Shown here: positions 1 to 8,442 of the stretch, piece by piece
Layout: the number at the start of each line of letters is the position of its first letter
How positions within the stretch are numbered: the first letter of the stretch is position 1
Origin: Candidatus Gastranaerophilales bacterium
Lineage (GTDB): Bacteria > Cyanobacteriota > Vampirovibrionia > Gastranaerophilales > Gastranaerophilaceae
Assembly (NCBI GenBank): GCA_944323335.1
Contig: CALUSB010000007.1
Location: forward strand, 1 to 64,000
Length of the DNA: 64,000 nucleotides
Reading direction: 5' to 3'
The notes under the pieces: model-generated
Told to the model about the DNA's origin: nothing
Databases searched by the model: none
Seen by the model: only the letters and a program-made list of their open reading frames with translations
Translations under genes and position numbers: made by a program

Positions 1-117
1 GTGGCACTGTCCTCACGCTCACGCGCACTTGGCTTTCCCAAGCAACCTGCCTTTTTGGATGTCCGGACTTTCCTCACAAAGTCAAAAGACCTCGCGCGAT
101 TATCAGCCTGCTTTCCA
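1..117 (-). ncRNA. rnpB: RNase P RNA, 5' portion (cut by window edge)
   Basis: On the minus strand this stretch begins GGAAAGCAGGC and contains GAGGAAAGTCCGGAC, the hallmark 5' core of bacterial RNase P RNA. Further on come GCAGGTTGCTTGGGAAA and, at the window edge, GGACAGTGCCAC, matching the conserved GGACAGUGCCAC block. It is the catalytic RNA that matures tRNA 5' ends. Only the first third or so is inside the window. A TATAAT box lies just upstream, at the right distance for a start near 117. The gene is divergent from tatD. Confidence 0.93.
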
Positions 118-123
118 TAAAAT

Positions 124-129
124 ATTATA
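124..129 (-). promoter_or_regulatory. -10 box of the rnpB promoter
   Basis: Minus-strand TATAAT lies about 7 bases before the inferred 5' end of the RNase P RNA. No convincing -35 hexamer is visible at 16-18 bases spacing. The same GTGTATAATATTTT context recurs upstream of cobO. Confidence 0.55.
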
Positions 130-160
130 CACCAAATCCAATTTCTGATATTATATACCT

Positions 161-910
161 ATGATAATTGACACTCACGCACATCTTGATATGTTAGATG
201 ACCCAAAGCGCGCAATTGAAGAGGCGCTTGAGGCTAATGTTAAAAAAATAATCATTCCATCGGTTGAACCTGAAACTTTTAGCAAGGTTATTGACCTTGC
301 AAACACATATGAAAATGTCTATGCTCAAATCGGCGTACACCCAAGCGACGCTCAAAAATTCAACGATGACGTTGCAAAAGAGATGATAGAACTTGCAAAA
401 AACAAAAAAGTCGTAGCAGTAGGCGAAATAGGACTTGATTACTATTGGGACAAAACTTTTATCGATGTTCAAAAGAAAGTATTTAAAACGCAAATTGAAA
501 TTGCAAACATTCTAAATCTGCCCGTTGTTGTGCACGATAGAGAAGCACACGGCGATACTTACGAAATACTTGAGCAAATGGGTGCCAAAAAAGTCCTTAT
601 GCACTGTTTTTCAGGTTCTGTTGAATTTGCAAAAAGATGTATTGATAAAGGCTACTACATTGCTCTTGGCGGAGTTGTAACCTTTAAAAACGCTAAAAAA
701 GTACGCCAAGTGGCAAAAGAAATACCCCTTGATTATATAATGCTTGAAACGGACACCCCCTACCTTGCTCCGCACCCCTACAGAGGGCAGCAAAATGAGC
801 CTAAATACATTGTCTTTAGCGCAAAAGAAATAGCCGCCATCAAAGACACTGCGCTAAGTGAAGTTGAGAGCATTACAACAAAAAACGCACAGGAATTTTT
901 CAATATATAA
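161..910 (+). CDS. tatD: TatD-family metal-dependent hydrolase/DNase
   Basis: A 249-residue protein of normal TatD length. The metal ligands of the family are visible: DTHAHLD at the N-terminus (H6, H8), GEIGLDYY (E89), VVHDREAHGD (H125), LMHCFSG (H148) and LETDTPYLAP (D198). TatD proteins are TIM-barrel amidohydrolase-like phosphodiesterases, with 3'-5' exonuclease activity and roles in DNA repair in characterised members. It is the first gene of a plus-strand run with a small ORF and tlyA. Family assignment is secure; the in vivo substrate is not known from sequence. Confidence 0.95.
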   Translation: MIIDTHAHLDMLDDPKRAIEEALEANVKKIIIPSVEPETFSKVIDLANTYENVYAQIGVHPSDAQKFNDDVAKEMIELAKNKKVVAVGEIGLDYYWDKTFIDVQKKVFKTQIEIANILNLPVVVHDREAHGDTYEILEQMGAKKVLMHCFSGSVEFAKRCIDKGYYIALGGVVTFKNAKKVRQVAKEIPLDYIMLETDTPYLAPHPYRGQQNEPKYIVFSAKEIAAIKDTALSEVESITTKNAQEFFNI

Positions 911-923
911 AGGAGAAAAAAGG

Positions 924-1175
924 ATGACACAACAGTATAACGCTTCAAATATCAAAGTAAAAACTGCCGTGCTTGTTTTTTTAAAAAACTTAAGCGCACC
1001 TTTGGTTTTATACTTTGATAACCCGCAAGAAATATACAACGAACTTAAGGAAGTTGTAAACGCTCCGATAAATAAAGTTTATGAATTTGAACCAAACGGC
1101 CCTATTAAAAAAGTGTGCATTCAAGCCTCTCAAATCTCAGGAGTTGCACTTCAGGAAGAACAATACTTTGCATAA
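924..1175 (+). CDS. Small conserved-looking protein of unknown function
   Basis: An 83-residue protein beginning MTQQYNASNIKVKTAVLVF. A longer frame is open upstream but overlaps tatD. I chose ATG 924 because AGGAGAAAAAAGG sits directly before it. It is predicted soluble and mixed alpha/beta, with no signal peptide or motif I recognise. It lies 13 bases after tatD and 3 bases before tlyA, so it is probably co-translated with them. The good ribosome-binding site and tight spacing argue it is real; I give no function. Confidence 0.75.
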   Translation: MTQQYNASNIKVKTAVLVFLKNLSAPLVLYFDNPQEIYNELKEVVNAPINKVYEFEPNGPIKKVCIQASQISGVALQEEQYFA

Positions 1176-1178
1176 ACT

Positions 1179-1955
1179 ATGAAAAAACGCCTTGATTTAA
1201 TACTTTTTGAACATGGTTTTTTTGAAACCAAAAACTCCGCAAGCGCTGCTATTTTAGCAGGAAATGTTAAAATAAACGACACCCCCGTGACAAAAGCAGG
1301 GCAGATGTTTGATGAGAGTGTACTTTTTAATGAAGAAAAACCCGCAAAAATCGAGGTAAAAACTCTCCCTTACGTTTCTCGAGGCGGCTTAAAGCTAAAA
1401 GGGGCAATTGACGCATTTAAAATCGATTTAAAAGACAAAATCTGTATAGACATTGGCGCATCTACAGGCGGCTTTACCGACTGTATGCTAAAAGAAGGTG
1501 CAAAGAAAGTCTACTCCGTTGACTGCGGAACAAACCAGCTTGCCTGGAAACTAAGACAAGATGAAAGAGTTGTATCAAAAGAAAACGTAAATGTGAAATC
1601 CTGCGTATTTGAAGACATTTTCGAAGAAAATTTCAAAGGAGATTTGCCCGAGTTTTTGTGTATGGACTTATCTTTTATCTCAATTAAAAAAGTTCTTGAA
1701 AACTGCAAAAATTTTATTTCAAACAACAGTGAACTTGTAATACTCATTAAACCCCAGTTTGAAGCGCAAAGATGCGATATCTCAAAAGGAGGAGTAGTCA
1801 AAGACAAAAAAATTCACCAAAAAATAATTGATGACATTAAAGAATTTTCTACAAACCTTAACCTTATACCTCAAGGGGTCATTGAAAGCCCTATAACAGG
1901 CGCAAAACACGGAAATGTGGAGTATTTAATTTATTTAAAACGGGAGGAAAAATAA
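1179..1955 (+). CDS. tlyA: TlyA-family rRNA 2'-O-methyltransferase
   Basis: 258 residues with the TlyA/hemolysin-A layout: an N-terminal S4 RNA-binding domain (about 1-60, KKRLDLILFEHGFFETKNSA) then an FtsJ/RrmJ-type Rossmann methyltransferase (about 65-250). The FtsJ part shows YVSRGGLKLKGA, the SAM-binding DIGASTGGFTDCML and SVDCGTNQLAWKLR. Characterised TlyA enzymes 2'-O-methylate cytidines in 16S and/or 23S rRNA; the haemolysin name is historical. It starts 3 bases after the preceding small ORF, and its stop directly abuts the start of the SEC-C gene. Confidence 0.93.
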   Translation: MKKRLDLILFEHGFFETKNSASAAILAGNVKINDTPVTKAGQMFDESVLFNEEKPAKIEVKTLPYVSRGGLKLKGAIDAFKIDLKDKICIDIGASTGGFTDCMLKEGAKKVYSVDCGTNQLAWKLRQDERVVSKENVNVKSCVFEDIFEENFKGDLPEFLCMDLSFISIKKVLENCKNFISNNSELVILIKPQFEAQRCDISKGGVVKDKKIHQKIIDDIKEFSTNLNLIPQGVIESPITGAKHGNVEYLIYLKREEK

Positions 1956-3224
1956 ATGCCGCTTAATGTTGTGGATAAACTTAACGCACTGTCAAACGAA
2001 ATGGAATCTCTGCTCGATTTTATAGCAACAGATAGCGAACTTGGAGAGGATTTTCAAACTTGCGTAAGCGAAAACAACATCACAATAGAAAAACAATCCC
2101 AGCTTAATATAGCGCTTATTGAGTACTTGCTTGACGGCAAAATGCAAGATGGCACAAAGGTTTTAGATTATTATGTAAGTAAAAATGCCTATAAAAATAA
2201 AGACATTGTAAATTCTCTTAAAAATAGCACCACGTCGGTTTTTGAGATAAAAAAAGTATTAAAAAACGCCTATGATACCTATTCTCTAACCGCTGAGAGA
2301 GATTTTTGCCTCATTCCTCTTGTAAAAATGGTTAATTTAAGAGGGATTGCAAAAGGGGACTTTATCCGCGCAAGAGTGATTGAATCGGAAAATGAATTTT
2401 ACCTGCTTGAAATTTACGACGTTATATCCTCTCTTAACTTCTACCGCGCAGCTTCTGAGGCCGTTAAGTGCCTTATTTCAGATTCAAGATGTGCAGTATT
2501 TAAAAATGAAGAAAAAAACACCCTGCTAAACTCTTCTCTTGAAAGCTTTAAAGCTTCATTTGACCAGGCTTTTTGCGATTATAAACAAACAGGGGTAATA
2601 ACCACAAACAAACAGGTTGATGATTTAATTGAGGCGTTTAATGCAAATGAAGACGTCAAAAAATTCATCACAGAGCCTGACGAGTATAAATTTTTTAATG
2701 TAAAAGAATTTAGCAATAACGATGACTTTATTCAAAACGCCATAGGCGGTTTTTCGCGTCATAATTGCCTATACGATGTAGGTTTATACTTTGATGAAAA
2801 AGAGGGGCTCTATATAATCCCGTTTCTTGGCACGTTTTATAAAATCTTTGAAACCTATAGCGATAAAGAATTTAAAATCGAGGGTGCAAAAGAGTGTATA
2901 AGAGATTTTCTTAAAAACGACAAAGTGCCTTTAGGTATAATTGCCCACTGCGCAAAAAAATACACGAACTTCCTTGAAGTTATTAATGTTGCGCTTGATA
3001 CGGATTTTCAATCAACAGTTGAAATTTTTGAAAAATTTAAAGACCCTGATACCAAAAAGTTCAGCCCCGTGCACACGCTATACAATTCAAAAATATTTTC
3101 TGAAATTTTAGGTATAAAAGAAGAAGAAACAACACCTCAAAAAACATATGAAAACATAGGCAGAAACGACCCATGCCCCTGCGGCAGCGGTAAAAAATAC
3201 AAAAAATGCTGCGGGGCAAACTAG
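1956..3224 (+). CDS. SEC-C motif protein, otherwise unknown
   Basis: 422 residues. Only the last 25 or so are recognisable: a SEC-C zinc-binding tail with [16 protein letters not shown] (CxC...CC), as at the C-terminus of SecA and of many uncharacterised proteins. The rest is acidic and mostly helical with no motif I can name and no membrane segment. ATG immediately follows the tlyA TAA and has GGGAGGAAAA before it, so it is translationally coupled. The tail suggests a protein- or ribosome-contacting role, but this is family-level inference only. Confidence 0.85.
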   Translation: MPLNVVDKLNALSNEMESLLDFIATDSELGEDFQTCVSENNITIEKQSQLNIALIEYLLDGKMQDGTKVLDYYVSKNAYKNKDIVNSLKNSTTSVFEIKKVLKNAYDTYSLTAERDFCLIPLVKMVNLRGIAKGDFIRARVIESENEFYLLEIYDVISSLNFYRAASEAVKCLISDSRCAVFKNEEKNTLLNSSLESFKASFDQAFCDYKQTGVITTNKQVDDLIEAFNANEDVKKFITEPDEYKFFNVKEFSNNDDFIQNAIGGFSRHNCLYDVGLYFDEKEGLYIIPFLGTFYKIFETYSDKEFKIEGAKECIRDFLKNDKVPLGIIAHCAKKYTNFLEVINVALDTDFQSTVEIFEKFKDPDTKKFSPVHTLYNSKIFSEILGIKEEETTPQKTYENIGRNDPCPCGSGKKYKKCCGAN

Positions 3225-3284
3225 TATTTGCCTCAAGATAATTTTATGTAGTAAAATGAAATTACAGTTACGGAGAGAAAAAAA

Positions 3285-3809
3285 ATGAGTGAAGAAAATA
3301 AAAAAGAAGAAAAATGTTATAAAAAACTGCTTATAGCAGGTGTTATATTATCCCTCGTGCTATCAGTTGTATCTTTTGCAATGTCAACTGTAACATTGCT
3401 TGCGCAAAACGGCCATATCCCGTCTTTAGCTGCGGGGCAGGATTTACCTATTTCAAAAAAATATGACAGAGGCCGTTCTCTTCAAAAAGCTCTAAAGAAA
3501 AACAAGCCCGTTATAGTTTGGTTTTACGTTGACTGGTGCGGATACTGCCAAAGATTTGCACCGACATTTGATGAAGTTACAAAAAACAAAGACATAAAGA
3601 AAAAATTTGCAATTGCTTTTGTTAACTGTGATGACCAAAAGAATCAGGCACTTGTTCAAGAGTACCAAATCCACGGTTTTCCAACGGTATATTTACTTAA
3701 CCCCAAAACAGGGGAAAAAGTTGTCGCAGATAACTACAAATTCTTTACACCAACCGCTAAAGAAGACCTGATAAGAGAGTTTAAAGAATTTCTAAGACCT
3801 AAAGAATAG
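3285..3809 (+). CDS. Membrane-anchored thioredoxin-like protein
   Basis: 174 residues: a short charged N-terminus, one hydrophobic segment (about 14-40) and a thioredoxin fold. The active site is VDWCGYCQRF (C85, C88), and the cis-proline loop GFPTVYLL follows about 50 residues later. The segment probably anchors the domain outside the cytoplasmic membrane, where it would handle disulfides of exported proteins. The CGYC dipeptide differs from the CGPC of housekeeping thioredoxins and is more like DsbD-C/thiol-disulfide interchange domains. GGAGAG precedes ATG 3285. The stop lies one base from the convergent radical SAM gene. Confidence 0.9.
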   Translation: MSEENKKEEKCYKKLLIAGVILSLVLSVVSFAMSTVTLLAQNGHIPSLAAGQDLPISKKYDRGRSLQKALKKNKPVIVWFYVDWCGYCQRFAPTFDEVTKNKDIKKKFAIAFVNCDDQKNQALVQEYQIHGFPTVYLLNPKTGEKVVADNYKFFTPTAKEDLIREFKEFLRPKE

Positions 3810-3810
3810 T

Positions 3811-4701
3811 CTAGCAAAAGTCATTTGCTTGGTTTTTGCTAAAGTGTTTAATGCACTTTGAACATTTTCTGGTGTCTAAAAATGTCCTTTTTGAATAATT
3901 GCTCATATCCAAGCCGCATCTTGCGCGAAAATCATTAGATAAAGCAGGGCAGGAGTAAACTCCGTTTATGCTCAATATTCTTGAGTTTGAACAGTCGAGT
4001 TTTGTTTTATCAAAATCAAAATCCTCGATGAACTCTTCCCTGTCATCCTTTTCAAAATAGGGCATAACTTTTAGGTTTATATCTTCAATTTCAAAACCGT
4101 GCTTTTTAAATAACTCATAAAAACCCTTAAAAAGCTCCTCTCTTGATTCACAAAAATAATTGCACACCGATATTATCGGGTTAAATTCATATTTTGCAAG
4201 GTTTAAAATAGCACTCATAGCTTTTCTAAAGCTGCCTCGGCCCCTTATTTCATCATTTTTTAACTCGTCGAAGTGGTCAAGACTAACTCTGTATATTGTT
4301 TCGTTAGTGTTTTCATCGTCAATTTTTCTTAAAAAACGGGCCTTTTTGTCGTTTATCATTACCCCGTTTGTCATAACCGTGACATTTGAGCATTTTAAAC
4401 ACATTCTCAAAATTGTATTAAAATCAGGGTGCATAAGAGGCTCACCGCCTGTAAGGTAGATAGAGCTTAAATTTTCACCCCTTGTTTGCAAAAGCGCATT
4501 TTTGATTTTATCAAGAGGTATAAAGTCTTTTTCCTGTTTGTAGGGATTTTTCTCTATATAACAATGCTTGCACTTAAGGTTACAAGCCTTGTAGCACAAT
4601 TCAAAAAACAAATTATTTAACTCTTTTAACTCCACCTGCGGAGCAGACATAAATTTAGACGCCAATAGTTTTTGCGATGCCTCATTTTGCGTATTTTGCA
4701 C
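3811..4701 (-). CDS. Radical SAM protein with Cys-rich (SPASM/twitch-like) C-terminus
   Basis: 296 residues. The 4Fe-4S binding motif CNLKCKHCY (C40, C44, C47; CxxxCxxC) opens a radical SAM barrel, with LTGGEPLMHP a little later. The last 60 residues add cysteines in GVYSCPAL, RARCGLD and RKCSKC, a pattern like SPASM/twitch auxiliary-cluster domains of peptide-modifying enzymes. The start is GTG 4701, with AAGGAG six bases upstream. The substrate is unknown. A candidate short Thr/Lys/Glu/Arg-rich peptide ORF lies 126 bases upstream on the same strand, beyond a terminator, which makes a peptide-maturase role worth considering but unproven. Confidence 0.85.
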   Translation of the reverse strand: MQNTQNEASQKLLASKFMSAPQVELKELNNLFFELCYKACNLKCKHCYIEKNPYKQEKDFIPLDKIKNALLQTRGENLSSIYLTGGEPLMHPDFNTILRMCLKCSNVTVMTNGVMINDKKARFLRKIDDENTNETIYRVSLDHFDELKNDEIRGRGSFRKAMSAILNLAKYEFNPIISVCNYFCESREELFKGFYELFKKHGFEIEDINLKVMPYFEKDDREEFIEDFDFDKTKLDCSNSRILSINGVYSCPALSNDFRARCGLDMSNYSKRTFLDTRKCSKCIKHFSKNQANDFC

Positions 4702-4785
4702 TTTTTTCTCCTTCTTAACTTTAATAAAATTTTAGAATTTAAATGCAAAATGAAAATTAGACATTCGGGTATATTTGTTTAAAAA

Positions 4786-4815
4786 TAAAAAACCCTTCCT
4801 TTTTTTTGGGAAGGG
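4786..4815 (-). terminator. Rho-independent terminator (minus strand)
   Basis: Minus strand reads CCCTTCC, a loop of As, GGAAGGG and then TTTTTTATTTTT. The T-tract is only on this strand. It would end transcription coming from the exonuclease gene and the small ORF upstream of the radical SAM gene. Confidence 0.8.
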
Positions 4816-4827
4816 GAAACTTGGTCA

Positions 4828-4947
4828 TTAATCCTCAAGTTCTTGTGTGGTGTTCTCTCTTTTTCTCTCGTGTGTGGTAGTGATTTTCTCTCGTGTGGTG
4901 GTTTTTATGGTTTTCTCTCTCGTACTTATATAAAAAATTACATGCAA
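4828..4947 (-). CDS. Candidate short repeat peptide ORF (39 aa), speculative
   Basis: Reading from TTG 4947 to TAA gives a 39-residue Thr/Lys/Glu/Arg-rich peptide built from imperfect repeats (STREKTIKT, TTREKITTT, THERKRENTT) and ending QELED. AAAAAGG lies nine bases before the TTG, and TTG starts are common in this window. No ATG is in frame. The DNA repeats itself (ACGAGAGAAAA three times), so the frame could be an accidental product of repeats. It sits between the exonuclease gene and a terminator, upstream of a radical SAM gene on the same strand. It could be a peptide precursor, an untranslated RNA tail, or nothing. Confidence 0.28.
   Translation of the reverse strand: MHVIFYISTREKTIKTTTREKITTTHERKRENTTQELED
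4833..4926. repeat. Imperfect short direct repeats, TTTTCTCTCGTGTGGT type
   Basis: Plus strand shows a pyrimidine-rich run in which TTCTCTCGTGTGGT-like units recur about every 22-28 bases (centres near 4868, 4890 and 4915, with a fourth diverged copy near 4845). They fill the 308-base gap between the radical SAM and exonuclease genes, together with the terminator. There is no palindromic character and no spacer pattern. Confidence 0.6.
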
Positions 4948-5009
4948 AAATTATTGCCTTTTTATATACTAAATAGACAAAAATTATTTACATTTCTTTA
5001 CAAAAAACT

Positions 5010-5933
5010 CTATTGAGCAGAGTTATCAGGCTTTTTAACTTGCAGAGTGCGATTTTCACTAATTGCAATTCTGGCTGATTTTATTTTGTCTTTTGTCTCT
5101 TCATCAAGCGCATTGCCCATAACAAGCCTGTCGACAAAAGCGTTATTTAACCTTACTGCCTTTGGAAGCGCGCCTATTTCATCCAATATATCTTTAATTT
5201 GGACAAAATCGTATGAAAAAGTTTTCTTTGAATTGTAAGATAATATCTCGCCTGAATTTGCTACTATATCTTCCCCGCCTTTTTCAAAATAAATTTTAAA
5301 AATAGACCTTAGGTCTTGAATTTCAGACTGCATAACGCTTATGGCATTTTGCAGCCTTAAATACCTTTCAAAAAGATAATCAACATTTTGAATTTGCGAG
5401 AGCTGCCAATCGTACTTTTGAAAATACATTTTCTTTAGAGCGGGATAGCAAAGCGCAAGCCCCTCGGCATCTGCCATTGCTCTGTGACGGGTTGAAAAAT
5501 CAACATTAAATGTATTCATAAGGCATTCTAAACCGCAAGATTCCATTTGAGGATAAACCTCTTTAAACATCTGTTGAGTATCTATGTAGCGATTTTCAAG
5601 AGGCTTTGAATAAAGCCTTTTTGATGTACGGTTTAAAAAACTAAAGTCAAAAATCGCATTGTGCGCAACAATGGGCGCATCTCCTATAAATTCAAAAATT
5701 TTAGGGAAAATTTCTTCTTCCTCAGGTGCGCCTTCAAGATTTTCCTCGGATATCCCATGGATTGCCTGAGATGACTTTCTTATGTGCTGATGAGGGTTTA
5801 CAAGAGTTTCAAAACGCTCTGTAATCTCACCGTTGACTAATTTTACACCTGCAAATTCTATAATTTTTTCTCTTGTATAATCAAGTCCTGTCGTTTCAAC
5901 GTCTACAACAACTTCAATTAAATTTTCTGACAT
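5010..5933 (-). CDS. DnaQ-like (DEDDh) 3'-5' exonuclease
   Basis: 307 residues; the first 165 or so are a DEDDh exonuclease domain: VVVDVETTGLD (D11, E13), VAHNAIFDFSF (D96) and HRAMADAEGLA (H150, D155). This is the fold of the DNA polymerase III epsilon proofreading subunit. The C-terminal 140 residues are helical and unfamiliar, so it may be a stand-alone exonuclease rather than the replicative epsilon. No polymerase gene is nearby. Transcription likely runs on to the terminator near 4790. Confidence 0.88.
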   Translation of the reverse strand: MSENLIEVVVDVETTGLDYTREKIIEFAGVKLVNGEITERFETLVNPHQHIRKSSQAIHGISEENLEGAPEEEEIFPKIFEFIGDAPIVAHNAIFDFSFLNRTSKRLYSKPLENRYIDTQQMFKEVYPQMESCGLECLMNTFNVDFSTRHRAMADAEGLALCYPALKKMYFQKYDWQLSQIQNVDYLFERYLRLQNAISVMQSEIQDLRSIFKIYFEKGGEDIVANSGEILSYNSKKTFSYDFVQIKDILDEIGALPKAVRLNNAFVDRLVMGNALDEETKDKIKSARIAISENRTLQVKKPDNSAQ

Positions 5934-5976
5934 CAGTTTTTATTTCTCCATTCGGGCAAAATAATATCATAAAAAC

Positions 5977-6681
5977 TCAGTTTTTTAAATAAGAGCCTAT
6001 TTTCTTAGCGTTTCTATTAGCTCTATCCAGAGTATTTTCAAGCTTTTTTTCGCTTTCTATGACATTTTGCATATTTTTTGTAAATTCTTCACATTTTATT
6101 TTGCTATCATCAAGCTGCTTATCTGCCTTATCTACGCTTTTTGAGGCACTTGAAACCGCACTAAAGACTTTAAGCACGGTATCTTGATTGATTGTATCGA
6201 CAAAATCTTTAAGAGAGGCAAAAACCTTGCCAATGTAGGCATATCCGTCAAATAAATCGGTAAGCCTTAAAGTATCTTTTGAAATAATGCCGATATCTGA
6301 TAAATTATCCTTTGGCGGCATAATTTCAATGGATTTTGACCCTGCAATACCTGAAAATTCAACTGCGGCAACTGAACCCTTCGGTATTTTCATGTTTTTC
6401 TTTGTAACTATTATTTGAACTTCAATATAGTCTTTATGGTAGGTAAGTTTTCTTACATGTCCGCTTACAAGCCCCATAAAGCGCACGGGAGAGCCCTCTA
6501 TAATGCCGTCAATGTCGCTAAAAACTATTGTATAGAGGTTTGGTTTTATAAATTTATAATAAAAAATCCCGTAACCTACCGTAACGACAGAGAAAATAAC
6601 AACTATCCAGAACACAATTTCTAAAAAAACAGCGTTCTTGAGTTTGCTTTTTAATTCCAGCCATCTTTTTTCTCTGCTCAA
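5977..6681 (-). CDS. MCE/MlaD-domain lipid-transport protein
   Basis: 234 residues from TTG 6681: one N-terminal membrane segment (about 13-35), one MCE domain (about 40-120; VFSDIDGIIEGSPVRFMGL, FSGIAGSKSIEIMPP) and a helical tail predicted to coil. MlaD-type proteins carry phospholipids between inner and outer membranes with an ABC transporter, so the cell should be diderm. A longer frame is open upstream inside cobO. I prefer TTG 6681 because it overlaps the cobO stop as TTGA and GAGGG lies nine bases before it. No mlaE/mlaF partner is in the window. Confidence 0.88.
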   Translation of the reverse strand: MSREKRWLELKSKLKNAVFLEIVFWIVVIFSVVTVGYGIFYYKFIKPNLYTIVFSDIDGIIEGSPVRFMGLVSGHVRKLTYHKDYIEVQIIVTKKNMKIPKGSVAAVEFSGIAGSKSIEIMPPKDNLSDIGIISKDTLRLTDLFDGYAYIGKVFASLKDFVDTINQDTVLKVFSAVSSASKSVDKADKQLDDSKIKCEEFTKNMQNVIESEKKLENTLDRANRNAKKIGSYLKN

Positions 6682-7244
6682 TATTCCATGCCCTCTCTTG
6701 CACTTACGCCAATGTCCCAATAGTGCTTAACAGGGACTATTTCAGATACCAGATGAGCTATGTCTATAACTTCTTTTTTTGCATTTCTGCCGGTTAAAAC
6801 AATCTCCATATCCTCAGGTTTATTTTTTAAAGCGTCCAAAAGTTCATCCAAATCTATAAGCCCCAAGTCAACGGCTATATTAATCTCATCCAGTATAACA
6901 AGCTGGTATTTGTTGTTTTTAATAGCATCAAGCGCTACATCCCAGCCTTTTTTTATTTCTTTTTTATCAATTTCATCTATATTATCTCTATAGACAATCC
7001 TGTCTGCGCCTGCATTAACTATTTTAAAGCACTTTTTAATCTCATCGCTTAAATTTGCAAAAGAATAAAGCTCACCGTAGTCTGAACCGCCTTTTGTAAA
7101 CATAACTATAAGCACGCACCAGCCGCGCCCAAGAGCCCTTAGCGCAAGCCCTAAAGAGGCTGTGGTCTTACCTTTGCCGTTACCCGTATAGACTTGAATA
7201 TAGCCGTGTTTATTAAATTTTGGATTATGCAGGTTATTTTCCAT
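6678..7244 (-). CDS. cobO: Cob(I)yrinic acid a,c-diamide adenosyltransferase
   Basis: 188 residues, full length for the CobO/BtuR family. The phosphate-binding loop is VYTGNGKGKTTASLGLALRA (residues 19-38) and the second conserved block is LVILDEINIAVDLGL. The enzyme transfers the adenosyl group of ATP to cobalt in corrinoids, giving the coenzyme B12 form. No other B12 synthesis genes are in the window, so it may serve corrinoid salvage. GTGTATAATATTTT lies just upstream and includes a good -10 box. No cobalamin riboswitch is seen in the short leader. It is coupled to mlaD by a 4-base overlap. Confidence 0.94.
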   Translation of the reverse strand: MENNLHNPKFNKHGYIQVYTGNGKGKTTASLGLALRALGRGWCVLIVMFTKGGSDYGELYSFANLSDEIKKCFKIVNAGADRIVYRDNIDEIDKKEIKKGWDVALDAIKNNKYQLVILDEINIAVDLGLIDLDELLDALKNKPEDMEIVLTGRNAKKEVIDIAHLVSEIVPVKHYWDIGVSAREGMEY

Positions 7245-7341
7245 AACAAAAAATATTATACACTACACAAGATTTTCACAAAACCCGTTATTTATTAGCT
7301 TAAGCGGGGAATTAAAAAAATATAAGGCAAAGGCAAGAACT

Positions 7342-7857
7342 ATGAGTATCTCCCCAATAAGTTCAATATCAACATTTACATATATATACAACATGAGCTC
7401 CGAAGAAGACAAAGTAAAGCAAAAAGACGAGCTTAATCTTTTGTTGCGTCAGTATAATTTAATACCCACGGATGACTACGACAAAGACGTAGAGCGCTTA
7501 AGACAGGCAATCATTGAAGAGCAGCTTGAAAGACAGGAACAGCAGCAGCAAATAAACGAAACAGAAGGCTTTGAAGAGCGCCCATGGTATGAGATTATGT
7601 GGGAGCTTGGTCTGCATCAAAATGATTCTGTTCAAGAGGACTATGATGATATCATGGACGAGCTTGACAGAAGAATTATGAGCGCTGAAAATGAAGAAGA
7701 ATTTGAAAAATATGACGATATGAGAGTCCGCGCTCAAGAATACTTTGACGAATATGCTCAGGGAACATCAATAAGCTTTAATAATTCACTGTCATCTTCC
7801 ATGGTAGGGCTATCTATGCTTGCTACAATGAACCTTGTAGATATAAGCTTTGCTTAG
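7342..7857 (+). CDS. Hypothetical acidic, coiled protein
   Basis: 171 residues, strongly acidic and glutamine/glutamate-rich in the middle (EEQLERQEQQQQ), probably helical or coiled, with a short hydrophobic stretch near the C-terminus (MVGLSMLATMNLVDI). The N-terminus is Ser/Ile/Thr-rich and not a classical signal peptide. AAGG lies about eight bases before ATG 7342. It overlaps the convergent secreted-protein gene by four bases. I do not recognise the family. Confidence 0.7.
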   Translation: MSISPISSISTFTYIYNMSSEEDKVKQKDELNLLLRQYNLIPTDDYDKDVERLRQAIIEEQLERQEQQQQINETEGFEERPWYEIMWELGLHQNDSVQEDYDDIMDELDRRIMSAENEEEFEKYDDMRVRAQEYFDEYAQGTSISFNNSLSSSMVGLSMLATMNLVDISFA

Positions 7858-8348
7858 TAAAACTCTTCGTCCTCTTCCTCTTCGTCTTCATCTGTTATAA
7901 GACGCTCGGGTTCTTTAATTACAATACCCATTTCGCTGAGCACTTCACGAGATTTTGGGCCGTATGCGGTGTCTGAGAAGTTCTCTACAACAGTTTTTAG
8001 GCAATCTATACACTCGGCTCTCATACCTCTTAATTTAAAAAGGTTGCCTAACTTGTAGTAAAGCGGAGCATACACAGGCTCGGGCGTTGTATTCATAATC
8101 TCATCGAGTTGTAATTTTAAATTTATAAGATTATCTGAATCCTCAGGAGAATAAAGCTCGCGAGTGTAGTATTTTCTTGTTAAGAGGTCTATTTTTTGTG
8201 TCATCTGGTTGAGCTGTTCCTCATCAACCTTTGGAGCTTCTTTTTTGTCTTTTACGTTTTTTCTTGCAGCATCAGCAGGCATTGCGTAGTTAATCACACA
8301 CAAAACCGAAAACATTACAAGACAAATCAGTGTTATTATTTTTCTCAA
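7854..8348 (-). CDS. Secreted, TPR-like hypothetical protein
   Basis: 164 residues from TTG 8348, which has GAGAGGAG seven bases before it; the longer frame upstream lacks a ribosome-binding site and runs into the likely promoter. The N-terminus is a signal peptide (hydrophobic ITLICLVMFSVLCVI, then MPADAA as likely cleavage region). The mature part is helical with a TPR-like segment around YYKLGNLFKLRGMRAECIDC and ends in a run of Asp/Glu. It is likely periplasmic. No specific function can be assigned. Confidence 0.72.
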   Translation of the reverse strand: MRKIITLICLVMFSVLCVINYAMPADAARKNVKDKKEAPKVDEEQLNQMTQKIDLLTRKYYTRELYSPEDSDNLINLKLQLDEIMNTTPEPVYAPLYYKLGNLFKLRGMRAECIDCLKTVVENFSDTAYGPKSREVLSEMGIVIKEPERLITDEDEEEEDEEFY

Positions 8349-8442
8349 AACTAAAACTCCTCTCTTATATAGTACAATAACGGATAAAATTCGCCTCAAT
8401 CCAAAGTATGATATTTGTAAAAAAATTATTATATTTTGATAT

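Noticed and set aside
7245-7341. Cobalamin riboswitch expected before cobO
   Set aside because: The leader is short, the promoter -10 lies close to the start codon, and no B12-box sequence is seen.
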